This document shows, in pieces, positions 40,784 through 48,732 of a stretch of 48,760 bases of DNA. This DNA comes from RZYX01 sp036654375 (GTDB taxonomy: Bacteria > Bacillota > Clostridia > Oscillospirales > Acutalibacteraceae). Under the pieces are notes generated by a model. The model was not told where the DNA came from. It saw only the letters and a list, made by a program, of their open reading frames with translations, and made no database searches. The stretch's first letter is position 1. The number at the start of each line of letters is the position of its first letter. Position numbers and translations under genes: made by a program. Where the stretch lies: contig JAVVSD010000012.1 of the NCBI GenBank assembly GCA_036654375.1, forward strand, positions 1 to 48,760. Reading direction: 5' to 3'.

Positions 40784-41467
40784 TCAAAAAACCAAATTTG
40801 GTTGAATAGCTTTAAGTGTGTCAAGATTTTTACAAATATCGTTTTTTGTCAAGGCAGGCTCATTTAACAGCGTAAGGTCTTTTTGCTGAAAGTCCTCTGG
40901 CATTTTAAAGAAGTTTAATCTCCAAAGTTGTTGCTTTGGAAAGGTGGAGAACAACTCACTCAACTGTTCGATTTTCATAGCAGGGTAAAGAGTTGTACGA
41001 ACTTCATAAGTTGCACCATTTTTTGAAAGTATCTCAATGGTGCTTTTAACATTTTCAAAACCAGAAGCACCACAAACAAGACTATAATCCTTTGGAAGAG
41101 CCTTAATGTCAACAGCAAAATAATCAGCAAGATTTTTGCTAAGTATATTTTCAACAACATCGGGGTGTTGTCCGTTTGTGTCAATCTTAATTTTGAAGCC
41201 CATTGACCGAACCTTTTGCAAAAAATTGATAAGGTCTGATTGAAGAGTAGGTTCACCGCCACTTATGACAACACCGTCAAGCAGATTGCGTCGCTTATCA
41301 AGAAAGGCAAAAACTTCTTTTTCTTCAACTATTTGAGAGCTGGTGCCAATAAGCTGACGGTTGTGGCAATAAAAGCAGTTCAAATCACAGCCAACAGTAA
41401 ACAGTACACAGCTTAGGACTTTTGGAAAATCAAGGGTGCTTGTTTTTTGAATACCGCCCCACACCAT
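40784..41467 (-). CDS. nrdG: Anaerobic ribonucleotide reductase-activating protein
   Basis: A radical SAM enzyme that installs the glycyl radical on NrdD. The cluster motif CDLNCFYC gives Cys27, Cys31 and Cys34. Further family features are VISGGEPTLQSDL and the DTNGQHPD region. 227 aa fits the NrdG2-type activase. It starts at ATG 41467, 2 nt after the nrdD stop, with GAGGATGAG inside the end of nrdD as its ribosome binding site, so translation is coupled. Confidence 0.93.
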   Translation of the reverse strand: MVWGGIQKTSTLDFPKVLSCVLFTVGCDLNCFYCHNRQLIGTSSQIVEEKEVFAFLDKRRNLLDGVVISGGEPTLQSDLINFLQKVRSMGFKIKIDTNGQHPDVVENILSKNLADYFAVDIKALPKDYSLVCGASGFENVKSTIEILSKNGATYEVRTTLYPAMKIEQLSELFSTFPKQQLWRLNFFKMPEDFQQKDLTLLNEPALTKNDICKNLDTLKAIQPNLVF

Positions 41468-41469
41468 TT

Positions 41470-43560
41470 TTAAAGCTCATCCTCTTTGATAACATATTTT
41501 ACTCTTTCCCTATATTCTTCCTGTTTTCCTTTGTGAAAGTTCTGAACAGGACGAAGATATCCAACAACGCGGCTCCAAACCTCTGTTTCGCTTCCGCATT
41601 CAGGGCAGGTATAGACCTCTCCGTTCAAATATCCATGTTCACCGCATATCGAAAATGTTGGAGTAAGAGAAAGGTATGGAAGCTTGTAGTTTGTAAAAGC
41701 TTTTTTGATAAGCTGTTTTGCAATCTCAATATCCTTTATCTGCTCACCAAGATAGAGGTGAAGAACAGTTCCGCCAGTATATTTGCACTGAAGCTCATCT
41801 TGCAAATCAAGCGTTTCAAAGATATCGTCGGTAAATCCAACTGGCAGTTGAGTGGAGTTTGTGTAGTATGGCTCATTTGTTCCAGCTGTAATAATATCGG
41901 GATATTTCTTTTTGTCAAGACGCGCAAGGCTATAGCTTGTACCTTCTGCTGGAGTTGCCTCAAGGTTATAAACATGGCCTGTTTCTTCCTGAAATTCTGT
42001 GATGACATCTCTCATGAAGTCGAGAGTTCTTTTTGAAAAATCCTGACCTTCGGGGGTTGTGATGTCTTTTCCAAGGAAATTAAGACAAGCTTCATTCATG
42101 CCGATAAGACCGATTGTGTTAAAGTGGTTAAACCAGTAGTTGCCTGTGCGTTCCTTAACATTTTTAAGAAAATTAGCAGAGTAGGGATACATTCCGTGAT
42201 CTGTCTGCTCCTCGATGGTTTTTCGCTTAATCTCAAGGCTGTTTTTTGCGGTGTTCATCAGTGTAGCAAGGCGGTCAAAAAATTCTTTTTCATCAGATGA
42301 AAGGAATGCAAGTCGAGGCATATTGATTGTGACAACTCCGATTGAGCCTGTGAGCGGGTTTGAGCCAAAAAGTCCACCGCCGCGCTTGCGAAGTTCGCTT
42401 GTGTCAAGTCTAAGTCGACAACACATAGAAAGAGCATCCTCTGGTGAAAGGTCAGAATTGATATAGTTTGAAAAATACGGAATACCATATTTACAGGTGA
42501 TTTCCATAAATTTGTTAACAACAGGGCTGTCCCAGTCAAAGTTGGTTGTAATATTGATGGTTGGGATTGGGAAGGTGAACACGCGGCCCTTTCTGTCGCC
42601 TTCCATCATAACTTCACAGAAAGCAAGGTTAAGCATATCCATCTCTTTTTGGAAATCGCCGTAAGTTTCTTTTTGAAGTTTTCCGCCAATAATTATAGCT
42701 TCATCTTTGAGAGTTTTTGGTGGAACAATGTCAAAGGTGAGGTTTGAAAATGGGCATTGGAAGCCAACACGAGTTGGAACATTAAGGTTAAAGATAAATT
42801 CCTGCAAAACCTGTTTAACGGTATGAAAGTCCATATTGTCATATCTTATAAATGGAGCACAATAGGTGTCAAAGCTACTAAATGCCTGTGCACCAGCGGT
42901 TTCACCCTGTGTTGTAAAAGTCGAGTTAACAACTTGTCCCAAAAAGCTTCTAAGATGCTTTGCAGGTGCGGATTCTACTTTGCCTGCAACTCCGCCAAAG
43001 CCATCTGTAAGAAGTTGTTTTAAATCCCATCCTGCACAATATGGGCCAAAAAAGCCAAGGTCATGGATATGAAGATCACCCTCAAGGTGAGCATTGCGAA
43101 TTTCGTCGGGATAGATTTCGTGGAGCCAGTACTGCTTTGTGAAGGTTTCACGAATATAGTTGTTCATGCCGTTTATTGATTTCTGTGCATTTGCATTTTC
43201 CTTAACTCTCCAATCATTATCTCCAAGATAGTTAGAAAACATATCAATAGTTGCACCAATAAGAGCATTTGATTCTCTTGCACTTCTACGCTTTTCTCTG
43301 TAAAGAATAAACGCCTTTGCAGTTTTGGCATGACCGTTTTCAATAAGAACCTTTTCAACAATATCTTGAAGCCGTTCAACTTCGGCAATATCTCCGCTAA
43401 CCTGTTCGTTGGCCATTTTATAAACCTGCTCTGTAAGCTTGGTGGCTCTGTACCAATCGTTTCCGCCAACAGCATTAGCAGCTTTAAAAATTGCTCTGGT
43501 AATTTTTTCTGGTTTAAAGTCGACGATATCGCCATTTCTCTTTTTTATTTTAGAAATCAT
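41470..43560 (-). CDS. nrdD: Anaerobic (class III) ribonucleoside-triphosphate reductase
   Basis: Reduces ribonucleotides to deoxyribonucleotides with a glycyl radical, so it works only without oxygen. An N-terminal ATP-cone (about 1-95, beginning ISKIKKRNGDIVDFKPEK) senses the ATP/dATP ratio. The catalytic barrel follows (NSTFTTQGETAGAQAFSSFD and others). Near the C terminus a zinc site (CGEHGYL, CPECGSET) precedes the radical Gly at about residue 667 in VVGYLRPV. 696 aa is full length. The upstream region has tandem NrdR boxes overlapping the promoter, so repression by NrdR is expected. Confidence 0.96.
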   Translation of the reverse strand: MISKIKKRNGDIVDFKPEKITRAIFKAANAVGGNDWYRATKLTEQVYKMANEQVSGDIAEVERLQDIVEKVLIENGHAKTAKAFILYREKRRSARESNALIGATIDMFSNYLGDNDWRVKENANAQKSINGMNNYIRETFTKQYWLHEIYPDEIRNAHLEGDLHIHDLGFFGPYCAGWDLKQLLTDGFGGVAGKVESAPAKHLRSFLGQVVNSTFTTQGETAGAQAFSSFDTYCAPFIRYDNMDFHTVKQVLQEFIFNLNVPTRVGFQCPFSNLTFDIVPPKTLKDEAIIIGGKLQKETYGDFQKEMDMLNLAFCEVMMEGDRKGRVFTFPIPTINITTNFDWDSPVVNKFMEITCKYGIPYFSNYINSDLSPEDALSMCCRLRLDTSELRKRGGGLFGSNPLTGSIGVVTINMPRLAFLSSDEKEFFDRLATLMNTAKNSLEIKRKTIEEQTDHGMYPYSANFLKNVKERTGNYWFNHFNTIGLIGMNEACLNFLGKDITTPEGQDFSKRTLDFMRDVITEFQEETGHVYNLEATPAEGTSYSLARLDKKKYPDIITAGTNEPYYTNSTQLPVGFTDDIFETLDLQDELQCKYTGGTVLHLYLGEQIKDIEIAKQLIKKAFTNYKLPYLSLTPTFSICGEHGYLNGEVYTCPECGSETEVWSRVVGYLRPVQNFHKGKQEEYRERVKYVIKEDEL

Positions 43561-43578
43561 TTTTTACACCCCTTCGCT

Positions 43579-43633
43579 ATACTATATATAGCTGTTATAT
43601 TTAAATTATATATCTATATATTGTGTTAGTCAA
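43579..43633 (-). promoter_or_regulatory. nrdDG promoter with tandem NrdR boxes
   Basis: On the minus strand TTGACT (43633-43628), 17 bp, TATAAT (43610-43605). One NrdR box (ACACAATATATAGATA, 43626-43611) fills the spacer. A second (CAGCTATATATAGTAT, 43594-43579) covers the start region. The cores are exactly 32 bp apart, the phasing known for NrdR pairs. Confidence 0.82.
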
Positions 43634-43662
43634 GAGGGCTTTATGAAAATTAATCCAATATA

Positions 43663-43694
43663 TCAAAAAGCAACCGAAAAAAATCAGTTGCTTT
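43663..43694 (-). terminator. Terminator of the PrsA/SurA-like lipoprotein gene
   Basis: AAAGCAAC and GTTGCTTT pair around 12 nt, and the minus strand continues with Ts. It lies 28 bp past the stop codon. Confidence 0.7.
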
Positions 43695-43721
43695 GTTGTT
43701 ATTTATAAAAGTTAAAAACGC

Positions 43722-44711
43722 TTATTTTTCAGAACGCACATCAACAATTTGGTCATAGCATTTTCTTTGCGCTCTTTCATTTGGATTTACCTTACTGTCC
43801 TTATACCAGTCCGAAACAGTTTTAGTAAATTCATTTGCAACCATTTCTTTGAGGCAGGGGATTCTGTAGGTTTTATAAAAATTCTGCGACTCATCAAAGT
43901 TATCAATACGCTGAACAAGGAAAATATAGTCCTCAAGAGTTAGCACCTTGACTTGTCCGCCTGAAATCTCTGAAACATTGCCAAAAAATCCCGCAGGGTA
44001 TGAGGTGCTTGCTTTGTCGATAACCGAAATTGGAATTGCGTCCGCTACAGGCTGTCCAATGCTCTGGGCATAGGCGGAGTTAACAGCATCAATAGTGTTG
44101 TCTTGCGAAATACTTGTAGCCATTTCGTTAAACTTGTTTTTTATAGCAGTAACACTGGCAGGAGTCATGTCAATTTCTTTTCCATTTTCGTTAGTAGTTT
44201 TAAAATACTCGTTGATGGATTTGAAAAAGATATAATTATCTTTAAAGTAAGATTTCAAAGAGTCCTCGTCAACAGGGTTTGTGCCGTTTGTATCATAGAT
44301 TGCAAGAAGCAAAGTGTCACGAAAAGCTAAGTTCTCCTGAATTTTGGTCAGTGTTTGTTTTGAAACGCCGATAGAAGTGTAGTAGTTTTCAAAAATCCCC
44401 CAAGTGTTGGTGACTTTATCTGCTATCTGTGCCTTTACACTTGCGTGTAAAGAAAGCTTCATCTCGGAGAATTTTGTGTTAATCTTAATATATTCAAGGC
44501 AAAGCTCATTTGCTCGCTTGACAATCTGCTCTTCAGGCATTTTTTTATCTTTATTTTCATTGACAATAACATAATCAACATAGTAGGCAAAAACATCCTT
44601 GCCAACCTGCCCTTTACCAACGCTCAGTGCAGAGTCTTTGCTGCCAGAGCAAGAGCTAAAAATCATCAAAAAAGCAAGCAAAAGAGAGGAAATACTTAAA
44701 ATTCTTTTCAT
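43722..44711 (-). CDS. PrsA/SurA-like lipoprotein without a visible parvulin domain
   Basis: 329 aa with signal peptide and lipobox IFSSC (lipidated Cys21). The helical body (about 45-170) resembles the SurA/PrsA/trigger-factor chaperone fold. A C-terminal helical tail (VANEFTKTVSDWYKDSKVN) is typical of PrsA-like proteins. The middle lacks the usual parvulin HIL or Gly/Phe motifs, so peptidyl-prolyl isomerase activity is doubtful. ATG 44711 follows GGAGGTCGTTAAA. The same frame stays open to 44984, but that would read through the 5S rRNA gene and its terminator. Confidence 0.75.
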   Translation of the reverse strand: MKRILSISSLLLAFLMIFSSCSGSKDSALSVGKGQVGKDVFAYYVDYVIVNENKDKKMPEEQIVKRANELCLEYIKINTKFSEMKLSLHASVKAQIADKVTNTWGIFENYYTSIGVSKQTLTKIQENLAFRDTLLLAIYDTNGTNPVDEDSLKSYFKDNYIFFKSINEYFKTTNENGKEIDMTPASVTAIKNKFNEMATSISQDNTIDAVNSAYAQSIGQPVADAIPISVIDKASTSYPAGFFGNVSEISGGQVKVLTLEDYIFLVQRIDNFDESQNFYKTYRIPCLKEMVANEFTKTVSDWYKDSKVNPNERAQRKCYDQIVDVRSEK

Positions 44712-44804
44712 TTTAACGACCTCCAAATCATATGAATAGTATACACTATCAATAGTGACAAGTAAACATTGACATAGCAATAAATTGAAGATGATTTCGG
44801 GGCA

Positions 44805-44834
44805 TAAAAAAACAGCCATCCTATTGGACGACTG
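44805..44834 (-). terminator. Terminator of the 5S rRNA gene
   Basis: On the minus strand CAGTCGTCC (44834-44826) pairs with GGATGGCTG (44821-44813) with two G-U pairs, followed by seven Ts. Confidence 0.82.
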
Positions 44835-44844
44835 CTTTGCTTGT

Positions 44845-44960
44845 GTCGGCATCGACCTATCTTCCCAGGAAGCTGCCCTCCAAGTATTTTCGGCACGAAT
44901 GAGCTTAACTACCGTGTTCGGGATGGGAACGGGTGGACCCTCATCGTAATAAATACCGAC
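44845..44960 (-). rRNA. rrf: 5S ribosomal RNA, solitary gene
   Basis: The minus strand carries the core CACCCGTTCCCATCCCGAAC, then ACGGTAGTTAAGCTC and ACTTGGAGGGCAGCTTCCTG, unmistakable 5S sequence. The ends are set by helix I: GTCGGTAT at the 5' end pairs with ATGCCGAC at the 3' end (one G-U), giving 116 nt. No 16S, 23S or tRNA gene lies within this window. The gene has its own strong promoter about 35-65 bp upstream and its own terminator, so it is an independent transcription unit. Confidence 0.95.
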
Positions 44961-44996
44961 TATCGAATACTCATGTACTCTCAAGCGACAAGATGT

Positions 44997-45025
44997 ATTA
45001 TATCATCCTGAAATATAAAAAGCAA
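44997..45025 (-). promoter_or_regulatory. Promoter of the 5S rRNA gene
   Basis: On the minus strand TTGCTT (45025-45020), 17 bp, TATAAT (45002-44997). The expected start near 44990 gives a leader of about 30 nt to be removed from the 5S precursor. Confidence 0.8.
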
Positions 45026-45142
45026 GTACTTTTTTAAAAATATTTATAATGAATGTTTAAGAGTGAACAAACAACTAAAATATGCTATAATATAAGAATA
45101 ATAACAAAATATTAAATAAGAGTGTTTTTGGGGGTGGTTTGT

Positions 45143-45253
45143 ATGAAACTGAAATGCGGGATTGCTATAGGTGTTATGGTCACCGTTGTTGCAACGCTAA
45201 TAGGACTGACTATATGGGCAAACAAGCCCAAAGGGATAAAGATAGAATTATAA
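45143..45253 (+). CDS. 36-aa single-span membrane peptide
   Basis: ATG 45143 follows GGGGGTGGTTTGT and the frame ends at TAA 45253. The peptide has a short basic start (KLK), one hydrophobic segment (about residues 5-25, with a central GVMVTVVATLIGLTIW) and a Lys-rich tail. TATAAT at 45086-45091 is a possible -10 without a good -35. A terminator follows 10 bp after the stop. The compact unit, with site, membrane segment and terminator, supports a real gene. The function is unknown. Confidence 0.55.
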   Translation: MKLKCGIAIGVMVTVVATLIGLTIWANKPKGIKIEL

Positions 45254-45263
45254 TGAAATAAAG

Positions 45264-45299
45264 AACCGCTCAAAGGAAATCCCCTTGAGCGGTTTTTTT
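45264..45299. terminator. Bidirectional terminator
   Basis: AACCGCTCAA and TTGAGCGGTT form a long stem around AGGAAATCCCC, followed by TTTTTTT on the plus strand. On the minus strand it ends the AI-2E transporter gene, with a weaker T tract. Confidence 0.85.
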
Positions 45300-46446
45300 A
45301 TATCTTAATATTTCTGGTTTCAAGCCTTTTTGCGGTTGAATCTCGAAGTAAAACATAAACAATAGATGCAATAGGAACGCTCAGAAGCATTCCCATAACT
45401 CCATAAAGGCTACCGCCAGCAGTTACAGCGACAAGAACCCAGATGCCGGGAAGACCAACAGATTTTCCAACGACCTTTGGATATATGAGGTCACCTTCAA
45501 GCTGCTGAAGAACAAGGATAAACACAATAAACCAGAGTGCCTTAATTGGGCTGACCATAAGAATAAGGAAAGCACCAACACCTGTTCCAACAAATGCACC
45601 AAAGACAGGAATAAGAGCGGTGAAGCCAACAAGAGCGGAGATAAGTGGAGCATATGGTATTTTGAAAATAAGCATACCTATGAAGCACAAGACACCAATT
45701 ATTACAGCCTCAAGGCACTGACCTGAAACAAAGTTTGTAAAGGTCTTGTGTGAAAGAGAGCAAACTCGCAGAAATGAATCGATTTTTGCTTTTGGAAGAT
45801 AAGAGTAAAGAATTCGTTTACATTGATAACTGAGTTTTTCCTTTTGAAGAAGAACATATGCGGAAAAAACAAGACCAAGAACAAAGTTAAATACGCCACT
45901 GACAATAGATGTTGTTAGACCGATAGTGCCGTTAATCACGGAAGTTCCGCCATTCTTTAAGAAATTGGTGAAAACATCCTGAACTTTTTCCCAGTTTATT
46001 TCAAGGCTTTTAAGGCTCTCAGAAGAAAGATTATACTTCTCCATAATTGCTGCAAGCCAGTTTTGAACTTTTTCCAGATAGGCAGGGAAACTGTCTGCAA
46101 TAATTGCACTGGTATTTTTGACTTCTGGGATAAGTAGCAAAATTAAAAATGCAAAAAGACCAATAATAACGAGGAAAGATAAAATCAAAGCCAAAGGTCT
46201 TTTAAGCCTGTTCCAAATTTTGTTGTTTCGTTTGTTGAGCGGAGCAAAAAGCTTGTTTTCAATCCCGCTCATTAAAACATTCACGATAAAAGCAATAAAC
46301 AGCCCAATAAGGAATGGCATCAAAACATCCATTGCAACATTAAAAACGCCCTTAAATGACTGAAAATGTTGAAAAAGTGAAACGAGCAAAACCGCAAATG
46401 TAATAAGAAACAAAAGCTTTTTCATTGTACTTTTAGTAATTTCCAT
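45298..46446 (-). CDS. AI-2E family (YtvI/TqsA-like) transporter
   Basis: 382 aa, PF01594. Eight or so membrane segments are arranged as in the family. There is an early helix pair, a central amphipathic region (about 110-180), and the conserved C-terminal block with ALVGFTALIPVFGAFVGT, LQQLEGDLIYPKVVGKSVGL and GGSLYGVMGMLLSVPIASIV. Members transport autoinducer-2, act as Na/H antiporters, or have unknown roles; which one applies is not visible. ATG 46446 follows GGAGGTATAGAA. It is a single-gene unit. Confidence 0.88.
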   Translation of the reverse strand: MEITKSTMKKLLFLITFAVLLVSLFQHFQSFKGVFNVAMDVLMPFLIGLFIAFIVNVLMSGIENKLFAPLNKRNNKIWNRLKRPLALILSFLVIIGLFAFLILLLIPEVKNTSAIIADSFPAYLEKVQNWLAAIMEKYNLSSESLKSLEINWEKVQDVFTNFLKNGGTSVINGTIGLTTSIVSGVFNFVLGLVFSAYVLLQKEKLSYQCKRILYSYLPKAKIDSFLRVCSLSHKTFTNFVSGQCLEAVIIGVLCFIGMLIFKIPYAPLISALVGFTALIPVFGAFVGTGVGAFLILMVSPIKALWFIVFILVLQQLEGDLIYPKVVGKSVGLPGIWVLVAVTAGGSLYGVMGMLLSVPIASIVYVLLRDSTAKRLETRNIKI

Positions 46447-46524
46447 ATTTCTATACCTCCAAGAAAACGCAGTAGATTATTAAAGTATAACACATTTTAC
46501 CAGATTGTAAAATATATTATTGAC

Positions 46525-46555
46525 AAGAAAAGCACGGGGCAATCGCTCCGTGCTA
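46525..46555 (-). terminator. Terminator of argD-argF
   Basis: AGCACGG and CCGTGCT pair around 10 nt. On the minus strand the stem is followed by TTTTCTTG, 12 bp past the argF stop codon. Confidence 0.8.
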
Positions 46556-46566
46556 AAGTGTTCTCA

Positions 46567-47475
46567 TTAGTCTTTCATAAGTGTAACCATAACAGCCTTT
46601 TGAGCGTGAAGTCTGTTTTCTGCCTCGTCAAAAATCTGGCTGGCATGGGCTTCAAAAACCGCTGCAGTTATTTCCTCACCTCTGTGTGCTGGAAGACAGT
46701 GCAGAACCATGCAGTTGTTATCTGCAACTTCCAATAAGGCAGTGTTGACCTGATAAATGCCTTCAAAAGCTTCGCGTCTGATTTCGGCTTCACCTTCTTG
46801 ACCCATTGATGCCCAAACATCAGTCAAGATAACATCGGCATTTTTTGCGGCATCAAGAGGATTTCTGCAGAGGGTAAAGCAATCAAAATCATTTGCAAAG
46901 TCAAGAACAGCGCTGTCTGGGTCATAGCCCTGAGGGCAGGCAACGCTAACTGCCATGCCTGTTTTAAGCCCACCTACGATAAGAGAATTCGCCATGTTGT
47001 TGCCATCGCCAATATAGCACATTTTAAGTCCTTCAAGCTTGCCCTTGTGTTCACGAATAGTCATAAGGTCTGCAAGCACTTGGCAAGGGTGGCAAAAATC
47101 TGTGAGTCCGTTGATGATTGGAATATCGCCATATTCGGCAAGTGACTCAACCTCGGCTTGCTCAAAAGTTCTTATCATAATTCCGTCAAGATAGCGTGAC
47201 AAAACACGAGCGGTGTCCTGAACTGGCTCACCTCTTCCAATTTGAAGGTCATTAGAAGAGAGGAAAAGAGGGTAACCGCCAAGCTGATACATACCGGTTT
47301 CAAAAGAAACGCGTGTGCGGGTAGAAGACTTTTGAAAAATCATTCCCAGAGTTTTACCCTGCAAAACCTGGTGCTTAATACCATTTTTTTGCTCGTATTT
47401 AAGCTGGTCGGCAAGATTAAGTATATCCATTATTTCGGTTTTTGAAAGGTCAAGCATTTTTAAAAGATGTTTCAT
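46567..47475 (-). CDS. argF: Ornithine carbamoyltransferase
   Basis: Joins ornithine and carbamoyl phosphate to citrulline in arginine synthesis. The carbamoyl-phosphate site is SSTRTRVSFE, and FCHPCQVLADL and HCLPAHRGEE contribute the ornithine and catalytic residues. 302 aa is the normal length. It starts at ATG 47475, overlapping the last base of the argD stop (TAATG), with GAGGAG inside the end of argD as its site. Pairing with argD favours the biosynthetic over the arginine-deiminase enzyme. Confidence 0.95.
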   Translation of the reverse strand: MKHLLKMLDLSKTEIMDILNLADQLKYEQKNGIKHQVLQGKTLGMIFQKSSTRTRVSFETGMYQLGGYPLFLSSNDLQIGRGEPVQDTARVLSRYLDGIMIRTFEQAEVESLAEYGDIPIINGLTDFCHPCQVLADLMTIREHKGKLEGLKMCYIGDGNNMANSLIVGGLKTGMAVSVACPQGYDPDSAVLDFANDFDCFTLCRNPLDAAKNADVILTDVWASMGQEGEAEIRREAFEGIYQVNTALLEVADNNCMVLHCLPAHRGEEITAAVFEAHASQIFDEAENRLHAQKAVMVTLMKD

Positions 47476-48656
47476 TATTTATTCTCCTCTGTAAGAGCGG
47501 ATTTAAGTGTTTCAATGCCCTTATCAATTTCGTTATAGCTGATGGTAAGAGGTGGTAGCATACGAAGCAAGGATTTTGCAGTCAAAATCAAAAGCCCGTT
47601 TGCAACACAAGTTTTTGCAACTTCTTTTGCATCAAGAGTTTTAAGCTTAATGCCAAGCATAAGCCCCATTCCGCGAATTTCCTGTATCTCTTCAACATCT
47701 AATAGTTTTGTTCTTATGTATTCGCCTTTGTCCAAAACTTTATTTAAAAGAGTGTTATCAATCTGCTTTAGCACTTCAATTGAACCAGCACAGATAACAG
47801 GGTTACCGCCAAAGGTTGTGCCATGTGTTCCAGGGGTTAAAACATTTCCGAGGAAATCCCTGCAAAGGCAAGCACCAATGGGAAGACCGTTTCCAAGACC
47901 CTTAGCACTGGTCAAGATATCTGGACAAATGCCAAAATGTTCAAAGGCAAAAAACTTTCCCGTTCTGCCAATCCCTGTTTGAACTTCATCGACAATAAGA
48001 AGAATATCGTTAGCTTTACAAATTTTGTAAAGCTCTGCAACATAATTCTGGTCAAGTGGGCAAACACCGCCCTCGCCTTGGACAAGTTCAATCAGAATTG
48101 CACAGACATCTCCGTTTAGCAAACATTTAAGTGCAGCAATGTCATTGGCAGGAGAATATTTGAAGCCATCGTTGAACGGATTAAAGAATTTGTGAAAACT
48201 GTCCTGTCCTGTTGCAGTCACAGTTGCCATTGTTCTGCCATGGAATGAGTTTTCAAGGCTTATTATGTTAAATCGATTTTCGCCGTATTTATCAAAGCTA
48301 TACTTTCTTGCAAGCTTGATTGCACATTCATTTGCCTCTGCACCAGAGTTGCAAAAAAAGACTTTGTCAAAGCCCGAGCGTTCGCAAAGCTCTTTTGCAA
48401 GCAATGCGGTTGGCTCATTGTAATAGAGATTTGAGCTGTGTGCAAGCTCATTTGCCTGTGTTGCAACAGCGTCAGCCCATGAATTATTGCCATGACCAAT
48501 GGAAACAACGCCGATTCCAGAGGCGAAATCAACAACCTCATTGCCCTGTGCATCGGTTATTGTTGCCCCATATCCCTTTTTTAAAGCACTGTCAAAATGG
48601 GCATATGTTGGCATCAAATATTTGTCTGCCGTTGCTTTAATCTCGTCGAAAGTCAT
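47475..48656 (-). CDS. argD: Acetylornithine aminotransferase
   Basis: A PLP-dependent class III aminotransferase acting on N-acetylornithine. The Schiff-base Lys is in LTSAKGLGNGLPIG, the cofactor Asp in LLIVDEVQTGIGRTG, and FFCNSGAEANECAIKLARKY is typical. 393 aa is normal. ATG 48656 follows AGGTGATT. The open frame could start at GTG 48665, but that codon lies in the ribosome binding site. No ARG box or T-box is visible in the upstream 100 bp. Other arg genes may lie outside the window. Confidence 0.94.
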   Translation of the reverse strand: MTFDEIKATADKYLMPTYAHFDSALKKGYGATITDAQGNEVVDFASGIGVVSIGHGNNSWADAVATQANELAHSSNLYYNEPTALLAKELCERSGFDKVFFCNSGAEANECAIKLARKYSFDKYGENRFNIISLENSFHGRTMATVTATGQDSFHKFFNPFNDGFKYSPANDIAALKCLLNGDVCAILIELVQGEGGVCPLDQNYVAELYKICKANDILLIVDEVQTGIGRTGKFFAFEHFGICPDILTSAKGLGNGLPIGACLCRDFLGNVLTPGTHGTTFGGNPVICAGSIEVLKQIDNTLLNKVLDKGEYIRTKLLDVEEIQEIRGMGLMLGIKLKTLDAKEVAKTCVANGLLILTAKSLLRMLPPLTISYNEIDKGIETLKSALTEENK

Positions 48657-48680
48657 AATAATCACCTAATGTTTTCGTAT

Positions 48681-48716
48681 TTTTAATTTAACACTTATTT
48701 GTAAATTGATTTATTA
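48681..48716. repeat. AT-rich repeat block, right copy
   Basis: This is the counterpart of 517-553 in the same orientation (TTTTAATTTAACACTTATTT to GATTTATTA). Here it lies 25 bp upstream of argD, so it overlaps the likely argD promoter region. Confidence 0.55.
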
Positions 48717-48732
48717 ATTAATAGAGTGGTTT

